The notes under the pieces are model-generated. The model was not told the DNA's origin and searched no databases. It saw only the letters and a list, made by a program, of their open reading frames with translations. 62,455 bases of DNA from an uncultured Parabacteroides sp. (GTDB lineage: Bacteria; Bacteroidota; Bacteroidia; Bacteroidales; Tannerellaceae), in assembly GCF_947855115.1 (NCBI RefSeq), contig NZ_CANTZW010000027.1:1-62455 (forward strand). The letters run 5' to 3'. Made by a program: the position numbers and the translations under genes. Positions within the stretch are counted from its first letter, which is position 1, and each line of letters begins with the position of its first letter. This document shows positions 1-8,616 of this stretch, in pieces.

Positions 1-1
1 G

Positions 2-364
2 GAATTGGCGAAGCGTACGTCCTTGGAATCTCCTTTTTTATTCCCGTATCTCAGCGGTAAGGAGAGTGGGGAGGCCGCTTACAAGGAATATAACACAGCC
101 TTGGCCCGTTTCAACCGAGACTTGAAGTCGCTGGCTAGGGTTTGCGGCGTAACCTGCCCGGTCACTTCATATACGATTCGTCATTCTTTTGCCTCGACCT
201 TGAAAGACCAGGAAGTTCCCATCGAGATGATCAGCGAACTGTTGGGTCATAAATCAATCAAGACAACACAAATTTATCTGAAAAGTTTCTCATTGGAAAA
301 AATGTCTGCGGTGAATAAAGTTTGTTTTGAGAGCATATATAATTATAGGCCAAAAGTGGGGTAG
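2..364 (+). CDS. tyrosine recombinase (integrase), 3' part only
   Basis: This is the catalytic C-terminal end of a phage-integrase-type tyrosine recombinase. The reading frame is open to the left edge, so the start lies outside the window. About 120 residues are visible. They include the Arg-His box (RHSFA), the LLGH box with its second His, and the nucleophilic Tyr nine residues later (TTQIYLK). In Bacteroides and Parabacteroides such genes often sit directly before a capsule operon, and some invert nearby promoter DNA. Here a long inverted repeat starts 8 bp after the stop codon. The recombinase call is firm; its role as a promoter invertase is inferred from position. Confidence 0.88.
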   Translation, partial: ELAKRTSLESPFLFPYLSGKESGEAAYKEYNTALARFNRDLKSLARVCGVTCPVTSYTIRHSFASTLKDQEVPIEMISELLGHKSIKTTQIYLKSFSLEKMSAVNKVCFESIYNYRPKVG

Positions 365-371
365 AGGATAC

Positions 372-417
372 GCTACTTGGCGAGTAGCCAAACTGATTGC
401 TACTTGGCGAGTAGCGT
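372..417. repeat. left arm of a 46-bp inverted repeat
   Basis: The arm contains two copies of the hairpin-forming 17-mer GCTACTTGGCGAGTAGC (372-388 and 399-415) separated by 10 bp. It matches the reverse complement of 735-780 with about four mismatches, all in the spacer between the 17-mers. Candidate recombinase site. Confidence 0.85.
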
Positions 418-613
418 CTGTTTTACGTCGCGAATGTAGTAAAAAATAACCAAACACAAACAAATATTAGGCCTTGTTTGCGTTTTTGTTTTGATTCTCT
501 TTAGATCTTCGTTCTTATTTCTGGTATATAAGCACGGAAAAATAGAGACGAAACGATCTCGTATTCCCAAAATCATCACGTCATCCGAAATAATTTGTAT
601 ATACATTCACGTA

Positions 614-635
614 GAGACGGTGCGTGCACCGTCTC
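614..635. repeat. REP-like hairpin, copy 1
   Basis: Ten-bp stem GAGACGGTGC / GCACCGTCTC with a 2-nt loop, preceded by GTA. It is related in sequence to the hairpin at 677-698. It resembles the short GAGACG-type palindromes scattered in Bacteroidales intergenic DNA (from recall). Confidence 0.7.
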
Positions 636-676
636 ATCCCCTCAAAATTGTATTTTAAGTTACTATTAGACTGTGG

Positions 677-698
677 GAGACGGAGCACGCTCCGTCTC
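677..698. repeat. REP-like hairpin, copy 2
   Basis: Ten-bp stem GAGACGGAGC / GCTCCGTCTC with a 2-nt loop, followed by TAC. It shares the GAGACGG...CCGTCTC ends with the hairpin at 614-635. The two differ at the inner stem with pairing preserved. Confidence 0.7.
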
Positions 699-734
699 TA
701 CAACTAGGGGATTCCTTCTTTGCATCTTCCTTTA

Positions 735-780
735 ACGCTACTCGCCAAGTAGCATTCAGTCCAGCTACTCGCCAAGTAGC
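735..780. repeat. right arm of the 46-bp inverted repeat
   Basis: Two copies of GCTACTCGCCAAGTAGC (737-753 and 764-780), the reverse complement of the left-arm 17-mer. Spacing and flanks are near-identical to the left arm at 372-417. Confidence 0.85.
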
Positions 781-993
781 CTATTTACCTAAATAGCTCA
801 AAAGTATGAAAAAATGCCTTCTCGGTATTCAATATGGGATTTTTTGAGCGTAAAACAAGTTGGTATTCGATGGCAGCAGAAGGTCTTGAAAAGAGAGTAT
901 ACGCCTCCCATCTAATAGAAAAATATCATATAACTGATTGGATATTAGTAGAATATATATCCTTTCAGGAATAGTAGAATTATCCCATATCCA

Positions 994-1530
994 ATGGAAC
1001 ATCCTTTGACTGACAATTGGTTCGTCTTACGAGACTTGACCCGTCCCAATGCAAAACTCCCGGCTTATAAATTACTGGAAGAAAAAGGCATTGAGATTTT
1101 CACACCTATGCGTTGGCAGTTGGTTGAGAGAAAAGGCAAGCGGATTCGTGAAGAGGTACCTCTTCTGCACGATTTACTTTTTGCCCATACGACCCGTGCG
1201 TGTATGGACCCAATCGTTGAAGAGATCAGTACTCTCCAATATCGTTATGTACGTGGTGGGTATCGTAAGCCGATGACAGTCGGTCGTACAGAGATGAATC
1301 GTTTTATCCGTGCTGTCCGTTCTGATAATTCCCCACGTTATTTCTTGGTGGAAGAATTGACTCCTGCGATGTACGGTCGTATGATCCGTATCGAGGGAGG
1401 CCCGCTGGATGGCTATGAGGGGCGTTTGCTCTCCTTGCGAGGTTCCCGTATAAAACGCTTAATCGTAGAGATCCCCGGCCTATTAGTTGCCGCCATAGAG
1501 ATCAATCCGGAATATATTCGATTATTGTAA
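994..1530 (+). CDS. upxY: UpxY-family capsule transcription antiterminator
   Basis: NusG-like antiterminator of 178 residues that lets RNA polymerase read through the long capsule operon it heads. The N-terminal NGN-like domain begins with NWFVLRDL (about residues 8-15). The C-terminal KOW-type segment (GGPLDGYEGRLL, about residues 136-147) is followed by the usual VEIPGLL...PEYI ending. Position directly before the biosynthetic genes and 5 bp before its small partner is typical of Bacteroides/Parabacteroides capsule loci. Each UpxY is known to act on its own locus, so this one probably controls expression up to the terminator near 27770. No clear TAnnTTTG promoter was found upstream; an imperfect inverted repeat (827-840 versus 982-995) covers the start codon. 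Confidence 0.92.
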   Translation: MEHPLTDNWFVLRDLTRPNAKLPAYKLLEEKGIEIFTPMRWQLVERKGKRIREEVPLLHDLLFAHTTRACMDPIVEEISTLQYRYVRGGYRKPMTVGRTEMNRFIRAVRSDNSPRYFLVEELTPAMYGRMIRIEGGPLDGYEGRLLSLRGSRIKRLIVEIPGLLVAAIEINPEYIRLL

Positions 1531-1535
1531 CGTAT

Positions 1536-1940
1536 ATGAACACTCAACACAACCAGAAAGAGGAGATGCCGGGTATGCGTTTAATGGCGTTACTTGAGAA
1601 TCATTTGCTTGAGATCTTAGATAAAGAACGCGACAATCAGGCTGCTATCCATCTGTATTCTACGGGAACACACTGGGTGGCGTTTGAGCGATCTGCTTAT
1701 CAGTTATTGCGTCTCTCACCTCGCATCATAGTTACCCCTATGAGTTTGACGATCTACCCGTTCCCGATCGTAATGGCTTCATTGACAGATCGTGAGCTGC
1801 GTTCCAGTTCTCGCATGCGTTCATTCCTGCGGGAGAAAAAGGATTACGGCTGGTTGGCTGTTCCCGAATTGTCTCTTTCCGGTTATAAGAAATGGCACAG
1901 GGAGGAGGTTGGGGATTTTCCGGTAACTTCAGTTCGTTGA
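1536..1940 (+). CDS. small capsule-locus protein in the UpxZ position
   Basis: A 134-residue soluble protein starting 5 bp after upxY, so almost certainly co-transcribed. In Bacteroides the second gene of a capsule operon is upxZ, which blocks the UpxY proteins of other loci. This protein is shorter and I cannot align it confidently with UpxZ. It has no signal peptide or membrane segment; the middle is hydrophobic (YQLLRLSPRIIVTPMSL) and the C-terminal half is charged. A role in cross-regulation between capsule loci is inferred from position only. Confidence 0.6.
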   Translation: MNTQHNQKEEMPGMRLMALLENHLLEILDKERDNQAAIHLYSTGTHWVAFERSAYQLLRLSPRIIVTPMSLTIYPFPIVMASLTDRELRSSSRMRSFLREKKDYGWLAVPELSLSGYKKWHREEVGDFPVTSVR

Positions 1941-1983
1941 CTTGGAGGTTTCAAGTATTCTTTATACATTTATTTTTAGAATA

Positions 1984-3110
1984 AAAGGAATATTTCCGAT
2001 TTGCGTGACCAGAATAACCGTCATAACAAAATGACCTTCGGAAATAAATCTACCAGTCGGAAACATAAACGTCCGGTTCAGAAGCGAGATCGTGATGAAG
2101 AGGAGGAAGGTTGCGAAGGCCGTGATTCAGTTGCATACTCCTGTATATTGCGAACGGATCCGTAATGTTCTTGACAAGTTTACTGTCAGTAACAACACTA
2201 TAGCCAATGCCCTTAAGAAAGGAGCGAAGATGTTAAGTCCTGTTTTGGTGAAATAAAAGTCCAAACTGTTGAAAGTAAAATCAGTTCTGAATATAGATGA
2301 GACTTGGATAAAGGTTAGAGTAAAGGTATTGAATGACGGAGCCGGACTTGGCCATTATTACAAGAAGTATGTCTTGGCTTTGGTGAACAAACAGGAGAAT
2401 ATCACTTATTGTCTTTTATGACAATGACGAGGATGACAGCCCTGGTAGCCGTCCTATTGAAACTTTCCTGGGAAGCTTTCTTGGAAGTATACAGTCTGAC
2501 GGATATGTGGTTTACAAGCACTTGGCAGAGGTAAATCCTAAATGTGAGTTTATACTTTGTTGGGCGCATGTATGCAATGAGTTTGCCATGATCTTTGAGG
2601 CGAACAAGGATGCGGATGCCGAATGGTTTGTTCAGAAAATAGGCGAATTGTATAAGATAAAGGCTGAATGTATCCTGAAACGCTTAAAGTCTCACGAGAT
2701 AAAGAATCGACGGTGCCAGGATGATGTACACGCATATTGACTTCTATTTATGAAAAGGCGATGAAGCTGTTGAAGAATAAACGAAAACATTATGGTGAGA
2801 TGATGCGGAAGTCGCTAAGTTATATGATCTATGGTTGAGAAGAACTTCAGAATTACAAGAAGGACGGACGTTACACCATAGACAATATGTTTGTAGAAAG
2901 AACCATCCGGCCTTTTACGGTACATCGAAAAAACTCTTTGTTTTTAGTAGCGAAGAGGGTGTTGAAACAGCACTAGCATTTTTCACTCTGATTGAGACCT
3001 GCAAGAATGTAGGTCTGAATGCTCGTGACTATATCGCAACTACAATCAAGTTTTTGATGGACGGGAATAAGAATTATGATGACCTCGTTCCTATGTCAAT
3101 GGCTATATAA
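1984..3110 (+). pseudogene. decayed IS66-family transposase
   Basis: Fragments of one transposase survive in shifting frames. A basic N-terminal piece lies at about 2000-2160. A catalytic-core piece with NIDETWIKV lies at about 2290-2420. SDGYVVYKHL and the CWAHV box lie at about 2490-2580. The C-terminal block with VERTIRP and FFTLIETCKNVGLNARDY spans about 2890-3040. Several internal stops and frameshifts make it non-functional. It sits between the regulator pair and the flippase gene, so it inserted into the capsule operon and then decayed. I could not define terminal inverted repeats. Confidence 0.8.
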
Positions 3111-3200
3111 TACATGACAAATCGTTAAATTTAAAATACTCAAAAGTTCATCTTCTTGATTTTTAAGAAGGTGTACATGGTTGAGTGCTTACTATTTACA

Positions 3201-4652
3201 ATGGCAAAGACAATAAAGAGGAACTTTGTGTATAATCTGTTGTTACAGATTTCTGCCGTATTGTTTCCTATCATTACAGCTCCGTATATTGCGCGGGTAT
3301 TGGATCCGGACGGTGTGGGTATCGTCAATTTTGTCAATACCTATGCTTCCTATTTTGCCTTGTTCGCTGTTCTTGGCATACCGACATATGGGATTCGTGA
3401 AATTGCGAAGCGGCAGGGTAACTTGAAAGAAATGGAACGATTCCTTTCACAAATGATTAGCATTGAACTGGTATCGACATTTGTCATTAGTCTGCTTTTC
3501 ATTGGTTCCGTGTTGTGGATAGATCAATTGAAAGAGAATGCGCTATTGTTTCTGTTGGCGGGAATATCTCTTTATATGACGCCTTTTAAGATAGAATGGT
3601 TTTTTAAGGGGCAAGAAAAGTTTGGCTATATAACATTTCGTTCATTGGTTATTCGCACGGTCAGTGTCCTATTGCTGTTCGTCTTTGTTCGTACCAAGCA
3701 TGATCTGGTTAATTACGTTTTGCTAAGCCTTTTCTCTACGATTGCGAATGAATTTTGGAACTATTTAAAGGTCTTGAAATTAGGAATAAGACCCTATATT
3801 ACATTCAAGGGATGTAAGACGCATTTGAAAGCTGTCTTGGTGTTATTGGGTTCTTCTGTCGCTATCAGCATCTATGTGATGTTGGATACGCTAATGCTGG
3901 GGTTCTTGGCCGATTATTCAGAAGTGGGATATTATAATTCAGCAATACATCTGGTAAAAGCCGTTTTGCCATTGGCCACAGCCCTATCAGCGGTTGCTTT
4001 GCCAAGGGTCGCAAGTTTTATGCAATCCAATGACATGGAGAGCGTTAATGCTCTCATGCAAAAATCCTTGAATATTGTTTCTTTTTTGGTATTTCCGATG
4101 GCTATGGGAATAATCCTGGTAGCGCCTACCTTTGTTCCCCTGTTTTTTGGCTCTCAATTTGAGGGAGCCATATTGCCCATGCAAGTTGGAGCCGTCTTGT
4201 TGATAGCCATAGGGCTAAATAACTTGAATGGTATCCAGATCCTTACGGGCATGGGAAAGGATAAGCAATTCTTAATGAGCGTAACCAGTGGTGCGGTATC
4301 CAATTTTATATTGAATTTGATACTTATCCCCCGATATGGGGCTGTCGGTGCAGCAATTTCGTCTGTCTATGCGGAGGTACAGATATTTTTGGTGAATGAA
4401 TATTTCGTGAGGCGTGATACGGTTATTCGGGTGAATCATTATGCGGATGCCGCCAAGTCATTGATAGGGGCCTATCTTTTCGTACCGTTATGTTATGCGA
4501 TTGGCCGTTTGCTTGAGGGATGGACTTTTGTGATTGTTGCGGTATTGGCATGTTCGATCGCCTATATGATATCTCAATATGTGCTTAGAAACTCAATATA
4601 TGGTTTGGTGAGCAATCTCATACTTCCAAAAATTAAAGCAAGATTTTCATGA
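3201..4652 (+). CDS. wzx: Wzx-type repeat-unit flippase
   Basis: Polytopic inner-membrane protein of 483 residues from the MATE/PST superfamily. It flips undecaprenyl-linked repeat units across the cytoplasmic membrane in Wzy-dependent assembly. The N terminus KRNFVYNLLLQISAVLFPII followed by APYIARVLDP is characteristic, with about 12-14 hydrophobic helices after it. I chose the ATG at 3201 (MAKTIKRN) over an upstream in-frame ATG at 3156, because the family begins here and the extra 15 residues look unrelated. Its stop codon overlaps the start of the next gene (ATGA), implying translational coupling to the GRE gene. Confidence 0.9.
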   Translation: MAKTIKRNFVYNLLLQISAVLFPIITAPYIARVLDPDGVGIVNFVNTYASYFALFAVLGIPTYGIREIAKRQGNLKEMERFLSQMISIELVSTFVISLLFIGSVLWIDQLKENALLFLLAGISLYMTPFKIEWFFKGQEKFGYITFRSLVIRTVSVLLLFVFVRTKHDLVNYVLLSLFSTIANEFWNYLKVLKLGIRPYITFKGCKTHLKAVLVLLGSSVAISIYVMLDTLMLGFLADYSEVGYYNSAIHLVKAVLPLATALSAVALPRVASFMQSNDMESVNALMQKSLNIVSFLVFPMAMGIILVAPTFVPLFFGSQFEGAILPMQVGAVLLIAIGLNNLNGIQILTGMGKDKQFLMSVTSGAVSNFILNLILIPRYGAVGAAISSVYAEVQIFLVNEYFVRRDTVIRVNHYADAAKSLIGAYLFVPLCYAIGRLLEGWTFVIVAVLACSIAYMISQYVLRNSIYGLVSNLILPKIKARFS

Positions 4653-6661
4653 AAAGAAAGATTAAAGAAATAATAAAGAAAGCGACATCTGGAGCTTTGC
4701 GATTAAAAATTAGAACTTATCAAAAGGCTTTTGATCGTATGTCAATATGGGATGCTTTGTTTAAGTATCATTGTTATTATGACAAATTGCCGGGTAGCCT
4801 CTCTTCCGCAAATCTGATGGCTAAGATAATAGGTAGATCAGATATTTGTTTGGCCCATGGGTTTATCTATACGTATGATCCAACCAAGACTCGTTTGGTT
4901 AGGGCGGGGGTTGAACCGTTAACCAGTATAACACCGGACTATGCCTTGATAATCAATTCTGATTTACGTGAGATAATGCATAGTCTTCCTGAAAGAAGAG
5001 GGGATAATTCGGATTTCATAGGCACCTTGCATATAGTGACTAAGGCGATTGAAGATAAGGCGAGGGCCATATCGGAGCAACAATACGAGGATGTGCGCTA
5101 TGAGGCAATGGCGAAAAGACTTCCGGACTTGCTTTATCGAGATTGTCAATCTTTGGTGGAGGCCATACAAAAAATCTTGTTTTACAATGGATTGCTATGG
5201 CAAGTGGGGCATCGGCATGTGGGCTTAGGTCGTATGGATTTAGTATTGTATCCTTATTATAAAAAGGATGTGGAAGCCAACAGGCTAAACTATGAGCAGG
5301 CGAAAGGTTTGCTAAAAGAAATGTGCTTGTTGTTGGGCAAGGACTCTCCCATAAAGAGCTTGAATCTGATAGGTGATAGCGGTCAGTATATTATATTGGG
5401 AGGTATTGACAAGAATGGGAAAAATACCGATAATGAATTGACTCGTATGTTTTTGGAACTTTTTGAGGAATTAAGAATCCCTGATCCCAAACTCATCTTC
5501 CGGGTCAATGAGGAGACACCAATGGATACATGGAAACGTTCGATAAGATGTTTGGCGAATGGTTGTGGATCTCCGTTGTTTATGAATGAGACCCTTATTA
5601 TGGAAAATATGGTGAGGTTTGGCTATCGGAACGAGGACGTGTGGAATGTGGGTACGTCAGCCTGTTGGGAACCTCTGATTATAGGAAAATCCTCGGATCA
5701 AAATAATCCATTCATAAGTATACTCGCTTGCAATGCTTTAAAGAAGGCCTTGACAGAGATGGAAGACGAATTGGATTATGGCGGTTTGCTACAATTGGTG
5801 AAACGAAATTTAGCAGAAGAGACACGATCGGTTGTTGTTGATAAGGATTACGATTATTCCCCCATCATGTCGTTATTCAATGAGTCATGTATCCGTTCAG
5901 GCAAGGACTTTGCGCATCAGGGGAGCGATTATATGTATCAAGGCGCCCAATTATTAGGCTTGCCCAATTTGGTGAATTCCTTGTTGAACATCAAGAAATA
6001 CGTTTATGAGCGGGGATTGGTCTCCTTGGGCATGTGCAGGGAGATCGTGCAGACCGATTATGAGAATCACCTTGATATAAAGCAATTGTTCAAGTCGGCT
6101 AATGACAAGAAGTTTGGCCTATGTGACGAGGATGTTCTTCGTCTAAGCCAGGAGTTGATTGGAACGGTGAGCGAAACGATAGGAAAACTTACCGCTAACG
6201 GGCATAACGTGAAGTTTGGACTAAGTTCTCCAAGTTATATTTCGCGTGGAAAAGTAGCTTCTGCCACACTGGATGGTCGGAATGCCGGTGAGCCATTTGC
6301 GGTACATATTTCTCCTCTATCTTCTACGATTGATATTGCGGAAGTCTTGGACTTTGCGAGTTCTTTGTCTTATCCTGTAAATTGCCTGAACGGAAATGTG
6401 GTGGATTATGTGATTCCTCCGGTTTATTTGAATAATTCAGACAAGTTGGTTCCCATTTTACGGGATGCGTTCAAGAAAGGATTGTATCAGTTGCAGTTAA
6501 ATGTATATGATAGGGCAACTTTGATAGATGCAAAATTGCATCCGGAAAAATATCCGACCTTGGTTGTTAGAGTATGGGGCTTTAGTGCCTATTTCAATGA
6601 CCTGCCGGAAGAATATAAAGATAATCTGATAGCTAGGGCCGGGGAATATGAGTGCGCTTAA
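4649..6661 (+). CDS. glycyl radical enzyme (PFL/dehydratase superfamily) in capsule operon
   Basis: Oxygen-sensitive radical enzyme of 670 residues. The C terminus carries the glycyl-radical loop RVWGFSAYF (Gly644; the family norm is RVxGY), preceded by the typical DRATLIDAKLHPEKYPTLVV. LDGRNAGEP (541-549) is another family signature. The thiyl-loop motif is GTSACWEP, with Cys339 and Glu341. The Cys-x-Glu pair is found in eliminating enzymes (diol dehydratases, choline TMA-lyase, hydroxyproline dehydratase), whereas pyruvate formate-lyase has Cys-Cys. It is clearly shorter than the usual 780-850 residues. Its own activase follows with a 14-bp overlap. The substrate is unknown; a sugar or polyol-derived building block of the capsule is inferred from context. 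Confidence 0.9.
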   Translation: MKRKIKEIIKKATSGALRLKIRTYQKAFDRMSIWDALFKYHCYYDKLPGSLSSANLMAKIIGRSDICLAHGFIYTYDPTKTRLVRAGVEPLTSITPDYALIINSDLREIMHSLPERRGDNSDFIGTLHIVTKAIEDKARAISEQQYEDVRYEAMAKRLPDLLYRDCQSLVEAIQKILFYNGLLWQVGHRHVGLGRMDLVLYPYYKKDVEANRLNYEQAKGLLKEMCLLLGKDSPIKSLNLIGDSGQYIILGGIDKNGKNTDNELTRMFLELFEELRIPDPKLIFRVNEETPMDTWKRSIRCLANGCGSPLFMNETLIMENMVRFGYRNEDVWNVGTSACWEPLIIGKSSDQNNPFISILACNALKKALTEMEDELDYGGLLQLVKRNLAEETRSVVVDKDYDYSPIMSLFNESCIRSGKDFAHQGSDYMYQGAQLLGLPNLVNSLLNIKKYVYERGLVSLGMCREIVQTDYENHLDIKQLFKSANDKKFGLCDEDVLRLSQELIGTVSETIGKLTANGHNVKFGLSSPSYISRGKVASATLDGRNAGEPFAVHISPLSSTIDIAEVLDFASSLSYPVNCLNGNVVDYVIPPVYLNNSDKLVPILRDAFKKGLYQLQLNVYDRATLIDAKLHPEKYPTLVVRVWGFSAYFNDLPEEYKDNLIARAGEYECA

Positions 6662-7478
6662 TGTAATCTCCATCCAGCGGGGGTGTATTTATGACGGTCC
6701 AGGTGTTCGTACGACTGTCTTTTTGAAAGGATGTCCGTTCAGTTGCTCTTGGTGTTGCAATCCGGAAGCGTTCTCTGGTAAAGAATATTATATTGACAAT
6801 CAGAAATGCCTAAAGGAATTGGGCGTATATTCCTTGTTATGCGAAAGTTGTGAGCGAAAAGGAGGTGCTCGTTCTATCATAGAGTGCCCATTTAGTGTAT
6901 GTGCGCCTATTGCTAAACGGTATGACTCAGAAGATTTATTGAAAGAGTTATTAAAGGACAACTCCTTGTTTGAGCAAAGTGGAGGTGGCGTTACGCTTTC
7001 GGGAGGCGAGCCACTGTTGCAGTGGAAACCCCTTGTTCCTTTATTGTCTGAATTAAAGGCTGCGAATATTCACGTGTCCATAGAAACAACTTTATATATG
7101 CGTGATAAACAAATTGTGGAACATTTAATTCCATATATAGATGAGTGGATTGTCGATTTGAAGCTACAAAAGGAGCATACGAAAGAGGATTATTTCTATG
7201 TACTGCATAGCAATCTTGGATTACTTCGTGAATCGATGTCGAGGATTGCTTATCGATTGGTTTATGTGGAAACTCTACAAGCTGAAAAAGTGATTTCTCA
7301 ATTGCAAGATTTGGGTATTAATGCTTTTGAACTATTGAAGTGCCATTCTTTGGCCAAAAGTAAATATGATAAATTGGGAATGCCTTTTATGGATTATACT
7401 CCTTCAGATACTGCTTATAATGTATTCTATAGAAAGATGTTGGAAGCTGGTTTGCAGATTGTAAAACACGAAATTTAA
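6648..7478 (+). CDS. glycyl-radical-enzyme activating protein (radical SAM)
   Basis: Radical SAM activase of 276 residues that would install the glycyl radical on the preceding enzyme. The CxxxCxxC motif is Cys29-Cys33-Cys36 (CPFSCSWC), after the typical GPGVRTTVFLKG. GGGVTLSGGEPLLQ is the SAM-binding GGE region. Five more cysteines (54, 65, 68, 80, 85) form a ferredoxin-like insert of the kind found in activases of dehydratase-type GREs, though their spacing is irregular. The gene overlaps the GRE by 14 bp, so the pair is coupled. Confidence 0.93.
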   Translation: MSALNVISIQRGCIYDGPGVRTTVFLKGCPFSCSWCCNPEAFSGKEYYIDNQKCLKELGVYSLLCESCERKGGARSIIECPFSVCAPIAKRYDSEDLLKELLKDNSLFEQSGGGVTLSGGEPLLQWKPLVPLLSELKAANIHVSIETTLYMRDKQIVEHLIPYIDEWIVDLKLQKEHTKEDYFYVLHSNLGLLRESMSRIAYRLVYVETLQAEKVISQLQDLGINAFELLKCHSLAKSKYDKLGMPFMDYTPSDTAYNVFYRKMLEAGLQIVKHEI

Positions 7479-7482
7479 TCAT

Positions 7483-8613
7483 ATGATGCAACATTACGAT
7501 TACTTAATAGTTGGTTCCGGATTGTACGGATCTACATTCGCTTATAAGGCGAAGCAAGCAGGTAAGACTTGCTTGGTGATTGACAAGCGATCACATGCCG
7601 GGGGAAATGTTTATTGTGAGAAAGTAGAGGGCATTAATGTACACAAATATGGAGCGCATATCTTTCATACGAATAACAAGAGTGTATGGGATTTTGTGAA
7701 TTCTATTGTGGAATTCAATCGTTATACAAATTGTCCGATAGCAAATTTCAAAGGCGAATTATATAATTTACCTTTCAATATGAATACTTTCTATCGGATG
7801 TGGGGTGTGACTACACCAGCCGAGGCTGTAGCGAAACTTGAGGAACAGCGTGCAGAGGCAAGACGGAGACTGGCAGATTTAAGTCTGTCTGAACCCCGCA
7901 ATTTAGAAGAACAGGCACAGTTGTTGGTGGGTAAAGATATATACGAGATCTTGATTAAGGAATATACAGAGAAGCAATGGGGGCGTAAGTGTACAGAACT
8001 CCCCGCATTCATTATCCGTCGTTTACCAGTTCGTCTCATATATGATAATAATTACTTCAATGATAAATATCAAGGCATTCCTATTGGTGGCTACAATAAA
8101 CTGATCGAAGGCTTATTGGCTGGAGTTGAAGTGAGATTGAATACGAATTTCTTTGCCAAAAAGGAAGTCCTAATGGCCATGGCTGATCGGATTGTTTATA
8201 CGGGTGCCATTGATGAATACTTCGATTACTATTATGGTAAATTAGAGTATCGAACAGTTTCATTTGATATGACTGTCGAAAATTGCACGAATTATCAAGG
8301 TAATGCCGTAGTGAACTATACTTCTCATGAACAGCCGTATACCCGTATTATTGAGCATAAGCATTTCGAGATGTTTGGAGCTGAGATAGATGCTTGTCCC
8401 AAAACAGTAATCTCTAAAGAGTATAGTACAGAATGGAAAGATGGGTTAGAACCTTACTATCCAGTGAATGATACTCCTAATAATGAATTGGCTGAGAAAT
8501 ATCGGGCATTGGCAGCTAAAGAAGAGAACGTAATTTTCGGAGGGCGTCTAGCGGAATATAAATATTATGATATGGATCAGGTAGTGAGTCAAGTATTAAA
8601 TTTAGAAATGTAA
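7483..8613 (+). CDS. glf: UDP-galactopyranose mutase
   Basis: Flavoenzyme of 376 residues that interconverts UDP-galactopyranose and UDP-galactofuranose, giving Galf for the polysaccharide. The N-terminal FAD-binding fold shows YLIVGSGLYGSTFA and IDKRSHAGGNVY, followed by the family block KYGAHIFHTN (about residues 56-65). Late motifs include YEP-like TRIIEHKHF and the C-terminal FGGRLAEYKYYDMDQ. Length fits the family. It starts 4 bp after the activase stop and 3 bp separate it from the next gene. It predicts a Galf residue and a galactofuranosyltransferase among the neighbouring GTs. Confidence 0.95.
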   Translation: MMQHYDYLIVGSGLYGSTFAYKAKQAGKTCLVIDKRSHAGGNVYCEKVEGINVHKYGAHIFHTNNKSVWDFVNSIVEFNRYTNCPIANFKGELYNLPFNMNTFYRMWGVTTPAEAVAKLEEQRAEARRRLADLSLSEPRNLEEQAQLLVGKDIYEILIKEYTEKQWGRKCTELPAFIIRRLPVRLIYDNNYFNDKYQGIPIGGYNKLIEGLLAGVEVRLNTNFFAKKEVLMAMADRIVYTGAIDEYFDYYYGKLEYRTVSFDMTVENCTNYQGNAVVNYTSHEQPYTRIIEHKHFEMFGAEIDACPKTVISKEYSTEWKDGLEPYYPVNDTPNNELAEKYRALAAKEENVIFGGRLAEYKYYDMDQVVSQVLNLEM

Positions 8614-8616
8614 ATA

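Larger units (their letters stand above)
418..734. other. 317-bp non-coding segment between inverted repeats
   Basis: No convincing gene is present. It contains two related hairpins (614-635 and 677-698). I searched by eye for TAnnTTTG promoter boxes on both strands and found no clear one. If this segment inverts, it would change what reads into the capsule operon. That is inferred from layout only. Confidence 0.4.

Noticed and set aside
372..780. Repeated 17-mers as a possible CRISPR array
   Set aside because: There are only four copies, in two opposite orientations, with one 10-bp spacer per pair and no cas genes.
827..995. Second invertible segment bounded by ATTCAATATGGGAT / ATCCCATATCCAAT
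   Set aside because: The arms are only 14 bp with two mismatches and one overlaps the upxY start codon; too weak to claim.
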